From: Aquamicrobium sp.
GTDB lineage: Bacteria > Pseudomonadota > Alphaproteobacteria > Rhizobiales > Rhizobiaceae
Direction: 5' to 3'
DNA: 64,000 bases
Assembly (NCBI RefSeq): GCF_023954335.1
Contig: NZ_JAMLIE010000002.1
Location: 907,038-971,037, forward strand
Shown: positions 1-8,253 of the stretch, in pieces
Layout of the letters: each line of letters begins with the position of its first letter
How positions within the stretch are numbered: position 1 is the stretch's first letter
Notes under the pieces: model-generated
Told to the model about the DNA's origin: nothing
Databases searched by the model: none
Seen by the model: the letters and a program-made list of their open reading frames with translations, nothing else
Made by a program: the position numbers and the translations under genes

Positions 1-1215
1 GCCAAGATGATCATGGACATGGCGGCCAAGGCAGGCGGCGGCTATCGTTTCCAGTATTCGCCGGAGAGCTTCACCGGCACCGAGCTCGAGGTGGCGCTGG
101 AGATCTGCAATGCCGTCGCCGAGATCGTCAAGCCGACGCCTGACAACAAGCTGATCGTCAACCTGCCGTCGACGGTGGAGATGGCGACGCCCAACATCTA
201 TGCCGACCAGATCGAATGGATGTGCCGCCAGCTCGATAACCGCGACAACCTGATCATCTCGCTGCATCCGCATAACGACCGCGGCACCGGCATCGCCGCG
301 ACCGAGCTCGCCCTGATGGCCGGCGCCGACCGCGTCGAGGGCACGCTGTTCGGCAATGGCGAGCGCACCGGCAATGTCGACGTGGTGACGCTGGCGCTCA
401 ACATGTACACGCAGGGCATCGACCCGATGCTCGACTGCACCGACATCAACCGCATGAAGGACGTGTACGAATATTCCAACCAGATGAAGATCGGCGAGCG
501 GCACCCCTATGTCGGCGAGTTGGTCTACACCGCCTTCTCCGGCTCGCACCAGGATGCGATCAACAAGGGCATGAAGGCGATCAAGACCGCCAACAAGCCG
601 CTGTGGGAGGTGCCTTACCTGCCGATCGACCCGCAGGACGTCGGCCGCAGCTACGAGGCGATCATCCGCATCAACTCGCAGTCGGGCAAGGGCGGCATCG
701 CCTATGTGCTCCAGGCCGATTACGGGCTGAACCTGCCGCGCAACCTGCAGGTCGAGTTCAGCCAGGACATCCAGCACATCACCGACGCCGAGGGCAAGGA
801 AGTGCCGGCCAGGCGCATCCATGAGCGGTTCCAGGAGGTCTATGTCGAGCAGCCCGGCGCGCGGCTGAAATTCGTCGATCACCACACCTTCCCGGACACC
901 GAGCAGAAGGGACGACGCATCCTCGAGGCGGTCATCGTCGACAACGGCAAGGAGATCACCATCACCGGCACCGGCACCGGCCCGGTCGACGGCTTCGTCG
1001 ACGCGCTGTCGCGGCATCTCGGCATCCCGATGTCGGTGCTCGACTATTCCGAGCACTCGCTGCAGCGCGGGTCGAACGCGGCCGCCGTCTCCTACATGGA
1101 GATCGAGCATCCGGGCGGGCGGCTGTTCGGCGTCGGCGTCAACACCAACATCGTCGCCGCCTCGCTCGAAGCCGTGGTCTCGGCGGCGAACCGCGTGCTC
1201 GACGCCGGGACATGA
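1..1215 (+). CDS. leuA: 2-isopropylmalate synthase, 3' part (5' end outside window)
   Basis: First committed step of leucine synthesis: acetyl-CoA plus 2-oxoisovalerate to 2-isopropylmalate. The reading frame is open from base 1, so the start lies outside the window. About 404 codons remain, against roughly 560 in rhizobial LeuA. The catalytic TIM barrel end is visible with the metal-binding HPHNDRG motif and GTLFGNGERTGN. It is followed by the LeuA dimer/regulatory domain (ITGTGTGPVDG, then SNAAAVSYMEIE), where leucine feedback normally acts. The stop overlaps the next gene by 4 bp (ATGA), which suggests translational coupling. Identification is secure. Confidence 0.97.
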   Translation, partial: AKMIMDMAAKAGGGYRFQYSPESFTGTELEVALEICNAVAEIVKPTPDNKLIVNLPSTVEMATPNIYADQIEWMCRQLDNRDNLIISLHPHNDRGTGIAATELALMAGADRVEGTLFGNGERTGNVDVVTLALNMYTQGIDPMLDCTDINRMKDVYEYSNQMKIGERHPYVGELVYTAFSGSHQDAINKGMKAIKTANKPLWEVPYLPIDPQDVGRSYEAIIRINSQSGKGGIAYVLQADYGLNLPRNLQVEFSQDIQHITDAEGKEVPARRIHERFQEVYVEQPGARLKFVDHHTFPDTEQKGRRILEAVIVDNGKEITITGTGTGPVDGFVDALSRHLGIPMSVLDYSEHSLQRGSNAAAVSYMEIEHPGGRLFGVGVNTNIVAASLEAVVSAANRVLDAGT

Positions 1216-1985
1216 CGGACGGGCTCTACGCCCGCTCGAAGGGGGCGGGGCCGCGCACGATCGTGCTGCTGCACGGGTTCGGCGGTTCCAACATGGACTG
1301 GAACGACATCCAGCCCGACCTCGCGCGTGACGGGCTCGCGCTCGCCTACGACCTGCCGGGCCACGGCAGGTCGCTCCACCATCCGGCCGCCGGCTCGGCG
1401 GCGGGCACGGCCAAGGCGATCCTCGCCGACCTCGACGGCCGCGGCCTCGGCAAGGCGCATGTCGCGGGCTTCTCCATGGGTGGCGCGGTCGCCGCGCTGA
1501 TGGCGATGCGCGCCCCTGACAGGGTCGCGTCGCTGACGCTCATCGCGCCGGGCGGCTTCGGCCCGGAGATCAGCGGGCGGCGGCTGAGCGCGATCGCCGA
1601 TGCGCCGGACGCGGACGCGTTGCGCGCCGGCCTGAACGACATGGGCGCGCCCGGCTTCGAGATGCCGACGAAGAACGTGGCGGTCGCCGCGGCGATGCGC
1701 TCCCTGCCGGGCCAGGCGGCGAAGCTTGCCGAGATCGCCGCCAAGATATCGGCCGACGACCGCCAGGGCGAGATCCCGCGCGACGCGCTGGCCGCGCTCG
1801 AAATGCCGGTGACGGTGCTCTGGGGCACCGAGGACCCGGTGCTGCCCTACAGCCAGTCGCGGGGCCTGCCCGCGCAATTCGCCCTGGTGCGCGTGCCGGG
1901 AGCGGGCCACATGCTGCTCGAGGAGGCGCGCAGGACCGTGACCCAGGCGATCCGCCAGACTGTCAGGCGGGCCGGACAGTGCTGA
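1212..1985 (+). CDS. alpha/beta hydrolase
   Basis: A 257-residue alpha/beta-fold hydrolase without a signal peptide, so probably cytoplasmic. The oxyanion-side motif LLHGFGG is near residue 19. The nucleophile elbow is GFSMGG with Ser88. The likely acid is Asp208 (GTEDPVLP) and the base His233 (GAGHMLLEE), so the catalytic triad looks intact. Its start overlaps the leuA stop (ATGA). The substrate cannot be read from the sequence; similar proteins are often annotated as esterases or as the hydrolase-like part of acetoin dehydrogenase systems. No dehydrogenase genes lie nearby, so I keep the general call. Confidence 0.85.
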   Translation: MTDGLYARSKGAGPRTIVLLHGFGGSNMDWNDIQPDLARDGLALAYDLPGHGRSLHHPAAGSAAGTAKAILADLDGRGLGKAHVAGFSMGGAVAALMAMRAPDRVASLTLIAPGGFGPEISGRRLSAIADAPDADALRAGLNDMGAPGFEMPTKNVAVAAAMRSLPGQAAKLAEIAAKISADDRQGEIPRDALAALEMPVTVLWGTEDPVLPYSQSRGLPAQFALVRVPGAGHMLLEEARRTVTQAIRQTVRRAGQC

Positions 1986-2081
1986 TCGCTGGATAAAGGC
2001 GTGACGCGCGGCCGGGGTCGTGATTTTGCCCGCTGCCCATGTTAAGAATGGCTTAACCATGAAGCCAGAGGCGGCGATGCG

Positions 2082-2681
2082 ATGAGCGAACCTGTCGAAA
2101 ACCGGAGCGAGACGGGCGAGGGCCGCCTTGCCGCGACCCTGCGCGAGGTCAAGAACGCGATAGCCGACCGTGACGACGTCGTGGTCGACATCCGCGAGGC
2201 GCAGTTCACGCGGCTCGAGCTGCTGGCCGACGAGCTGAAGCCTGTCTTTGCCGAGGTGCCGCACGACGACGACTGGTTCGACCTCGTCATCTCCTCCGGT
2301 GCTCAGCCGCGCCTGTGGATCGATGCGGTCGCCCATGTCACCATGGCGCGCGACCGGCGCACCTACCGCTTCCTGCGCGACACGCGGCTCGGCCGGGTGG
2401 TACTGGCCGAATCGAGCGACATGAAGCCGGTGGCCGATCAGGTGACGCGCTACATCGCCGAGCGCATGATCGAGCGGCGCCGCGCCATGGAGGGCGACAC
2501 GATCGCGCTCGAACGCGCGCCCGCGCCGCCGCCTGCGCCCGAGGAGCGGGCAGGGGCGGGCGCTTCCGTCTCCGCCATCCTGCGCAGCCTGCTGGTCATC
2601 TTGGTCGGCGGGCTGGTCGGCGTCGCCGCGGTGCTCGCCTTCACCGGCGGCTGGCTGGAGCGGCTGGGCCTGACCTTCTGA
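2082..2681 (+). CDS. conserved hypothetical protein with C-terminal membrane anchor
   Basis: A 199-residue protein of unknown function. The N-terminal ~135 residues are soluble and charged. A Pro/Ala/Glu-rich linker follows (about 143-160), then one clear transmembrane helix (about 163-188) and a short tail. The topology suggests a cytoplasmic domain tethered to the inner membrane. The ATG at 2082 begins the only sensible frame; an ATG at 2059 is in another frame. I recognise it only as a type of protein seen in Rhizobiales. It lies 96 bp after the hydrolase and converges on the metallophosphoesterase. Confidence 0.75.
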   Translation: MSEPVENRSETGEGRLAATLREVKNAIADRDDVVVDIREAQFTRLELLADELKPVFAEVPHDDDWFDLVISSGAQPRLWIDAVAHVTMARDRRTYRFLRDTRLGRVVLAESSDMKPVADQVTRYIAERMIERRRAMEGDTIALERAPAPPPAPEERAGAGASVSAILRSLLVILVGGLVGVAAVLAFTGGWLERLGLTF

Positions 2682-2712
2682 CGTCGCTTTGATGTTTTTC
2701 CGCCGCGCGATG

Positions 2713-3612
2713 TCAGCCGGCGAGCGTTTCCGTGGCGATGTCGTGGACCTCGGCGTTGATGTCGGAGATGCCGCGCCGGGTAAGCTCGATAGTCCATGCG
2801 CCGGGCTGGCCGGAAATCGCGAACAGGTTGTATTGCCCGGCCGGCCGCTTGCCGCGCGGCGCCTGGCCGGCGGCGGCGACGCCGACGACGGGGATCGCGC
2901 CGTCGCGGCCGTCGATGCGGTAGGTCGTCGGCAGGTGGGTGTGCCCGTGAAGGACGAGCTCGGCCCCGTGGCGGCGCATCACCGACTGGAACCGGCCGAT
3001 GCCGAACAGCCGCTTGTGGGCGGCGGCCGCGCCGCGGACCGGCGGGTGATGGATCATCACCACGCGGCAAAGCCCCTTCGCGCGCGTCTCGTCGAGAACC
3101 CGGGAAAGCCGCTGCGCCTGCTCCTCGCCGAAGAAGCCGCTGGCCATGAACGGCGCGGTCGCCCGCGCCGAGGACACGCCGATCAGCGCGACCCGCCCGC
3201 GCACCCTGACAAAGGGGAACGCGCCCGGCCGCGCCGGCTCGCCGCCGTCGCCCGTCATCCAGGCGCTCCACGCCTTGCAGGCCTTGGCCAGCGCGCCGCG
3301 CACATAGGCGTCGTGGTTTCCCGGCACGACCGAGACGTCCTCTCCGCTGCCCAGCGCCTCCAGCCACAGCCGCGACAATTCGATCTCACCGGTGAGCGCG
3401 AGGTTCATCAGGTCGCCGGTAACGGCGATATGATCGGGCCGCGCCGCCTTCAGGTCGGCGACGAGGCGGTCGATGACGCCCTCGTGGAGATCGGCGCTGC
3501 GGTTGCGCCGCCAGTTGATGTAGCCTGTGATGCGCTTGGAGACGAGGTCGCGATAGGCGACCTCGGGCAGGGGGCCGAGATGGATGTCGGAAAGATGGGC
3601 GAGCCTGAACAT
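2713..3612 (-). CDS. calcineurin-like metallophosphoesterase
   Basis: A 299-residue single-domain metallophosphoesterase with all five sequence blocks of the fold: DIHLG near residue 9, GDLMN, GNHDAY, IHHPP and GHTHLPT. These supply the Asp, His and Asn ligands for the two-metal centre. There is no signal peptide, so it should act in the cytoplasm. The architecture resembles class III cyclic-nucleotide phosphodiesterases (CpdA/Icc-like) and other broad phosphodiesterases. Substrate specificity cannot be told from the motifs. It is a single gene on the minus strand; the region upstream holds two palindromes. Confidence 0.9.
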   Translation of the reverse strand: MFRLAHLSDIHLGPLPEVAYRDLVSKRITGYINWRRNRSADLHEGVIDRLVADLKAARPDHIAVTGDLMNLALTGEIELSRLWLEALGSGEDVSVVPGNHDAYVRGALAKACKAWSAWMTGDGGEPARPGAFPFVRVRGRVALIGVSSARATAPFMASGFFGEEQAQRLSRVLDETRAKGLCRVVMIHHPPVRGAAAAHKRLFGIGRFQSVMRRHGAELVLHGHTHLPTTYRIDGRDGAIPVVGVAAAGQAPRGKRPAGQYNLFAISGQPGAWTIELTRRGISDINAEVHDIATETLAG

Positions 3613-3636
3613 AAAGCCTGTTTAGAGCATTTTGCA

Positions 3637-3672
3637 GCCGGACGAAATCGTCCGGCGCCGCATAAGTGCGGC
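3637..3672. repeat. two adjacent perfect palindromes
   Basis: Between the divergently transcribed metallophosphoesterase and Nudix genes. The first stem, GCCGGACGA/TCGTCCGGC (3637-3645 with 3648-3656), has a 2-nt centre. It abuts a second stem, GCCGCA/TGCGGC (3657-3662 with 3667-3672), with loop TAAG. The preceding TTTAGAGCATTTT is a motif I recognise from abundant intergenic repeats of Rhizobiales genomes; that link is from memory. Confidence 0.6.
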
Positions 3673-3764
3673 AAAAACAAGCAGATAGGGCAGCCCGGAT
3701 TTTTTCGGGAGTCGGCCGCCCGCATGCGGCGCGCGGCGCCTTGTCAGAGCGGCGGGGTGCGACG

Positions 3765-4262
3765 ATGAGCGGCGTGCGCCCGAAGCCGGCCGCCGGGACC
3801 CTGCTGCTGCGGGCGCGGGTGCGGCTGTTCCACCTGTGGTTCCTGGCGCGGCGGCCGATCACCTTCGGCGTGCGCGGCGTGGTGCACGACCGCGCCGCAG
3901 GCACGGTCTTCCTCATCCGCCACACCTACGTGCCCGGCTGGCAGCTTCCCGGCGGCGGGGTGGAGATCGGCGAGACCGCGCTCGTCGCGCTCGCCCGCGA
4001 GCTGGCCGAGGAGGGCAATATCGAGATAACCGGGCCGCCGGTCGCGAAATCCGTTCATCTCAACCGCCACGCCAGCCGGCGCGACCATGTCGCGGTCTAT
4101 CTCGTCGAGAGGTTCCGGCAGAGCGCGCCCAAGCTGCCCGACCGGGAGATCGCCGAGGCGGGGTTCTTCCCGCTCGACGCGCTGCCGGAGGGCACGACCG
4201 AGGGCACGCGCCGGCGGCTTGCCGAGATATTCGACGGCCTGGAGCCGTCCGGCGAGTGGTAG
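3765..4262 (+). CDS. Nudix hydrolase
   Basis: A 165-residue Nudix-fold pyrophosphohydrolase. After a basic N-terminus it shows the strand FGVRGVVHD and the Nudix box from about residue 63, with the core REL-A-EE. The canonical Gly after EEx is replaced by Asn (EEGNI), a mild deviation; the metal-binding glutamates are kept. The frame is open further upstream, to 3666, but the ATG at 3765 gives a start typical of the family and the upstream part looks non-coding. The substrate (a nucleoside diphosphate linked to X) is unknown. Confidence 0.85.
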   Translation: MSGVRPKPAAGTLLLRARVRLFHLWFLARRPITFGVRGVVHDRAAGTVFLIRHTYVPGWQLPGGGVEIGETALVALARELAEEGNIEITGPPVAKSVHLNRHASRRDHVAVYLVERFRQSAPKLPDREIAEAGFFPLDALPEGTTEGTRRRLAEIFDGLEPSGEW

Positions 4263-4266
4263 GGGC

Positions 4267-5250
4267 TCAGCCGGCGAACCTGTCGCGCTCGTGCGGCGCG
4301 GAGAAGTCGAGCTCCGGACCCTTCGGCACGATCCGCGTCGGGTTTATCGTCGTGTGGCTGCCATAGTAGTGCGCCTTGATGTGCAGCATGTCGACTGTCT
4401 CGGCGACGCCCGGCATCTGGTAGATGTCGCGGACATAGGCCCACAAATTCGGATAGTCGCGTATCTCGCGCAGATTGCACTTGAAATGGCCGTAATAGAC
4501 GGCGTCGAAGCGCACCAGCGTCGTGAACAGGCGGATATCCGCCTCCGTCAGCCGGCTGCCGACGAGATAGCGGCTCTTCGACAGCTTCTCCTCGACCTCG
4601 TCCAGCGCCTCGAACAGCGCGTCGAACGCTTCCTCGTAGGCATCCTGCTGCGTGGCGAAGCCGGCGCGGTAGACGCCGTTGTTGATCATGGGATAAATGC
4701 GCGCGTTGATCGCGTCGATCTCCTCGTGGAACCCGGCCGGATAGAGATCGACGGAGGCGTCGCCCCCTTCGTCGAAGGCCGTGTTCAGCATGCGGATGAT
4801 CTCCGACGATTCGTTGGAGACGATGGTGCCTTCCTGCTTGTCCCACAGGACCGGCACGGTGACGCGGCCCGAATAGGCCGGGTCGGCGCGGGTGTAGATC
4901 TGGTGGAAGAAATCGCTGCCGAACAGGCTGTCGCCGGTCGCGCCGTCCTCTTTCAGGAACGTCCAGCCGTCGTCGCCCATATAGTGGTGGACGACGTCGA
5001 CGGAGATGATCTCCTCCAGCTTCTTCAGCTTGCGCACGATCAGGGTGCGGTGCGCCCACGGGCAGGCGAGCGAGACGTAGAGATGGTAGCGGCCCGGCTC
5101 GGCCCTGAAGCCGCGCGTACGTCCTTCGGCCGGCGCGCCGTCCTTCGTCACCCAGTCGCGGAACTGCGAGACGGACCGCTCGAAGCGGCCGCCGCTCTTT
5201 TCCGTGTCGTACCACTCGTTCTTCCAGACACCGTCAACCAGAAGGCCCAT
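4267..5250 (-). CDS. glutathionyl-hydroquinone reductase (Xi-class glutathione transferase)
   Basis: A 327-residue cytoplasmic enzyme of the YqjG/PcpF family, which uses glutathione to reduce glutathionyl-hydroquinones. The N-terminal thioredoxin-like domain carries the SLACPWAHR motif with the catalytic Cys at residue 63. SNESSEI in the thioredoxin-fold G-site follows. The all-helical C-terminal domain contains the family-typical KCNLREIRDYPNLW segment. The length is normal for the family and no residue appears to be missing. It is convergent with the Nudix gene, which ends 4 bp away. Confidence 0.93.
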   Translation of the reverse strand: MGLLVDGVWKNEWYDTEKSGGRFERSVSQFRDWVTKDGAPAEGRTRGFRAEPGRYHLYVSLACPWAHRTLIVRKLKKLEEIISVDVVHHYMGDDGWTFLKEDGATGDSLFGSDFFHQIYTRADPAYSGRVTVPVLWDKQEGTIVSNESSEIIRMLNTAFDEGGDASVDLYPAGFHEEIDAINARIYPMINNGVYRAGFATQQDAYEEAFDALFEALDEVEEKLSKSRYLVGSRLTEADIRLFTTLVRFDAVYYGHFKCNLREIRDYPNLWAYVRDIYQMPGVAETVDMLHIKAHYYGSHTTINPTRIVPKGPELDFSAPHERDRFAG

Positions 5251-5533
5251 CTTCTCGCTCCATCGTTTGCGTCGATCTAGGTCGGACGCGGCGAGGGGAA
5301 AACAGTCTTGTCGCTGAACAGTTCGTCACCGGCGTTCACGAATGGCGATTGCAGCGGCAGGAATTTGATGCTAGCGGACAAACCCATGCCGGCAAGGTGG
5401 CCGGCGGGAGGGCAGGTCTTGATCGCAATCCGGTTCGAGCGACGACGAATGGTCTGAGGCGCGCCCTCGCGCGCGCGGCGCGGCCCCGTGCCCGCCTGGC
5501 CCCTCCCACGCTTTCGCACCCGGATGACCGACA

Positions 5534-6064
5534 ATGAGCCTTGCCGATATGGCCACCGACGTGGCCTATGCCCTCGAAGCCGCCGAACACGACCCTGAAA
5601 TCGAAGACATCAACGCCGAGGCCTTCGGCCCCGGCCGGTTCTCGCGCGCGGCCTATGCGATCCGCGAGGGCGGGCCGCACCGGCGCGACCTCTCCTTCGT
5701 GGCGCTTGTGGACGGCGCGGTGGTCGCCTCGGTGCGGATGACGCCGATCGCGGCTGGCGGCGGGCGGGCGCTGCTCCTCGGGCCGCTGGCGGTGCGGCCG
5801 GCGTTCAAGAATCTCGGCATCGGCCGGCGGCTGGTCGCGCTGGCGTTGGATGCCGCGCGCAAGGACGGCTGGAGCCTTTCCATCCTCGTCGGCGACGCGC
5901 CCTATTACGCGCCGCTCGGCTTTTCGAAGGTCGTGCCCTACGGTCAGCTCGCCATGCCCCGCCCGGTCGACCCCGCGCGGCTGCTCGCCTGCGAGCTGGT
6001 TCCGGGGGCGTTGGAGGGGTTCGTGGGGGATGTGGTGCATGCGGAAAGAGCGAGTAGGGAATAG
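5534..6064 (+). CDS. GNAT-family N-acetyltransferase
   Basis: A 176-residue GNAT acetyltransferase of the YhbS type. Motif A, which binds acetyl-CoA, is clear: LAVRPAFKNLGIGRRLVALAL, around residues 84-104. VGDAPYYAPLGFSKV follows in the C-terminal half. The target amine is unknown. A second in-frame ATG lies five codons in. The last codons and the stop are part of a heptamer-repeat element, so the C-terminal ERASRE is repeat-encoded. The 283 bp upstream contain no convincing gene. Confidence 0.87.
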   Translation: MSLADMATDVAYALEAAEHDPEIEDINAEAFGPGRFSRAAYAIREGGPHRRDLSFVALVDGAVVASVRMTPIAAGGGRALLLGPLAVRPAFKNLGIGRRLVALALDAARKDGWSLSILVGDAPYYAPLGFSKVVPYGQLAMPRPVDPARLLACELVPGALEGFVGDVVHAERASRE

Positions 6065-6155
6065 TGAGTAGTGAGTAGAGAAATAGAGCGTGACAGATGC
6101 CTGCGATGGCAACCATCTTTCACTACTCACTACTCACTACTCACTACTCACTACT
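6052..6155. repeat. inverted clusters of a tandem heptamer repeat
   Basis: The right arm, 6121-6155, is five perfect tandem copies of CACTACT. The left arm, 6052-6079, holds the same heptamer in opposite orientation (TAGTGAG, a little over two perfect copies) preceded by GAGTAGGGAATAG. The arms can pair into a long hairpin with a loop of about 40 nt. It fills the gap between two convergent genes and could stop transcription from both sides. The 13-mer GAGTAGGGAATAG recurs exactly in the related element at 46534-46600. Confidence 0.85.
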
Positions 6156-6158
6156 CAT

Positions 6159-8252
6159 TCATCTCCCTTCCCGATACCACATCGACCCCAGCGCCAGCAG
6201 CAGCGCCGCGAGGCCGAGGAAGCCGGCGAAGAGCGGGGTGCGGTCGACCGATTTCAGCACGCTGTCGCCGGTGGTCCTGAGGCCGATCCAGTCGCGGCCC
6301 GAGGCGTCGCCGGCGGCGCGCACCGGGACGATGCCGGGCAGCGAGACGCCCGAGACGCCCGAGCCGCCGTTCAGCCGCCGCACGCTGCCGCCGCTGGCGG
6401 CAGCGGCCGGTTGCAAGAGCGACGTCGACGAGACCGTATCCTGGAACTCCGGCGCGTTGACCGGCCCGACATGGGCGAGCGCTGCCAGATCGCCGTTGCC
6501 GACCTGATAGAGGCCGATCTCGTCGGTCTCCAGCGAGCCGGAGAACACACCGGGCGAGGCGGGCGACAGCGTCACCTCGACGGAGCGGCCGGACGGGGTG
6601 ATGACGGTGGCGCGGCCGGGGTCGTCGCTCATGGTCTGGCGGGCGATGTCGAGCGTCATGCCGCGGCCGGAGGCGGTCAGGCGCTCCTCCTCCAGCTCCG
6701 GCTCCTTCATCAGCCAGTGGGCCATGCGCCGGTAGAGCGCGGCATGCGGTCCGCCGCCCTCGAAGCCGCGCGCCCACAGCCAGCCCTGGTCGGACAAGAG
6801 CATGCCGACGCGGCCCTCGCCCTTGCGGTCGAGGATGAGGAGCGGCTTGTCGTCCGGCCCCTCCATCACCACGGCGCCGGACGGCTCGCCGACGTCGATC
6901 AGCCGGAACCAGCGGCTCCAGTGCGGCGGCTCGGCGTCGGAGCCTTCGAGCCCGCGGGTGACGGGATGGCGTTTCCCCGTCTCGGTCAGGCGCGGATGGA
7001 AGGCCTGCTCGACCACCGCGCCCGTCGGCAGGCCGGGCAGGGCGGGCATCAGCGGCGTGCGGGCGATCGACATCGCGCCGGCATATTCGGGACCGGCGGC
7101 GACGAGCAGCGCGCCGCCCTTTTCGACATATTCGGCGATGTAGTCGTAGTAGAGGATCGGCAGCACGTCGCGGTGCTGGTAGCGGTCGAACAGGATCAGG
7201 TCGAAATCGTCGATCTTCTCCACGAACAGCTCGCGCGTCGGAAAGGCGATCAGCGACAATTCGTTGATCGGCGTGCCGTCCTGCTTCTCCGGCGGGCGCA
7301 GGATGGTGAAGTGGACGAGATCGACCGAGGTGTCGGACTTGAGGAGATTGCGCCAGGTGCGCTCGCCGGCATGCGGCTCGCCCGAGACGAGCAGGACGCG
7401 CAGGTTCTCGCGGATGCCGTCGAGCACCGCGATGGTGCGGTTGTTGGTGTCGGTCAGCTCGCCGGGGGCGGTGTCGATGGACAGCTCGACGATGTTCTTG
7501 CCGGCATTGGGCACGGTCAGCTCCAGCGTCGTCTCCTCGCCGACCAGCGCCTGCTCGGTGCCGATCTGCTCGCCGTTGACGAGGATGCGCACCGTGACCA
7601 TCTCGCGCCGGCCGCCGGCATCCTCCATGCTGGTGTCGAGGACGCGATAGGTCAGCTCGATGGGGCGGCCGACGATGCCGAAGCGCGGGGCGCGCTCGAA
7701 GCGGATGCGGCGGTCGAACTCGCCTTCCTCGCCGGTGACGAGGACGTGCAGCGGCCCGGTGGCGGCCGTGCCCGGCGCGGACGGCGCGTCATGCACCTGC
7801 CCGTCGGTGATCATCACCGTGCCGGCGATGCGCGAGGGCGGCACGTCGCGCAACGCCTGTCCGGCGGCGTCGAACAGGCGGGTCTCGACCCGCTCGTCGG
7901 CCGCGCCGGCCTGGCCGGTCTCGACCACGCGCACGTCGAATTGCGGGAACCGCGCGAGGCGCGCCTTGACCTCCTCCAGCGCGGCGTCGGTCTGCTGCGT
8001 CCGCTCGCCGATCGACTGGCTCTGGCTGCGGTCGACCACGAGGGCGACGACGCTTTTCAGCGCCTCGCGCTGCTCGTCCATCAGGACGGGGTTGAAAAGC
8101 GCGAGCGCGAGCGCGACGAGCGCGGCGAACCGGATCAGCCCGCCCGGCCGGCGGAAGACAAGGCCGGCGACGGCGAGCGCGGCGACGGGCAGCAGCACGG
8201 CGGCGAGAAGCAGCGGGGACAGCAGCGGTTCGAAGGCGAGCGACCAGTTCAT
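6159..8252 (-). CDS. large membrane protein of the MoxR/DUF58 cluster (VWA-like and glutamine-amidotransferase-like)
   Basis: A 697-residue inner-membrane protein. Two hydrophobic helices lie in the first 60 residues, followed by a VWA-like segment (ALVVDRSQSQSIGE). The mid-part begins VLLVSGEPHAGERTW and resembles the class-I glutamine-amidotransferase-like fold found in such proteins. One helix sits near the C-terminus just before WYREGR. The frame is open 12 codons further upstream, but ATG 8252 sits 1 bp after the stop of the preceding gene and starts MNWSLAFEP, the natural membrane-entry start. It is last in a four-gene overlapping unit; function unknown. Confidence 0.85.
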   Translation of the reverse strand: MNWSLAFEPLLSPLLLAAVLLPVAALAVAGLVFRRPGGLIRFAALVALALALFNPVLMDEQREALKSVVALVVDRSQSQSIGERTQQTDAALEEVKARLARFPQFDVRVVETGQAGAADERVETRLFDAAGQALRDVPPSRIAGTVMITDGQVHDAPSAPGTAATGPLHVLVTGEEGEFDRRIRFERAPRFGIVGRPIELTYRVLDTSMEDAGGRREMVTVRILVNGEQIGTEQALVGEETTLELTVPNAGKNIVELSIDTAPGELTDTNNRTIAVLDGIRENLRVLLVSGEPHAGERTWRNLLKSDTSVDLVHFTILRPPEKQDGTPINELSLIAFPTRELFVEKIDDFDLILFDRYQHRDVLPILYYDYIAEYVEKGGALLVAAGPEYAGAMSIARTPLMPALPGLPTGAVVEQAFHPRLTETGKRHPVTRGLEGSDAEPPHWSRWFRLIDVGEPSGAVVMEGPDDKPLLILDRKGEGRVGMLLSDQGWLWARGFEGGGPHAALYRRMAHWLMKEPELEEERLTASGRGMTLDIARQTMSDDPGRATVITPSGRSVEVTLSPASPGVFSGSLETDEIGLYQVGNGDLAALAHVGPVNAPEFQDTVSSTSLLQPAAAASGGSVRRLNGGSGVSGVSLPGIVPVRAAGDASGRDWIGLRTTGDSVLKSVDRTPLFAGFLGLAALLLALGSMWYREGR

Positions 8253-8253
8253 G

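Noticed and set aside
6121..6155. Tandem repeats considered as a CRISPR array
   Set aside because: The unit is 7 bp with no spacers, and no cas genes are present.
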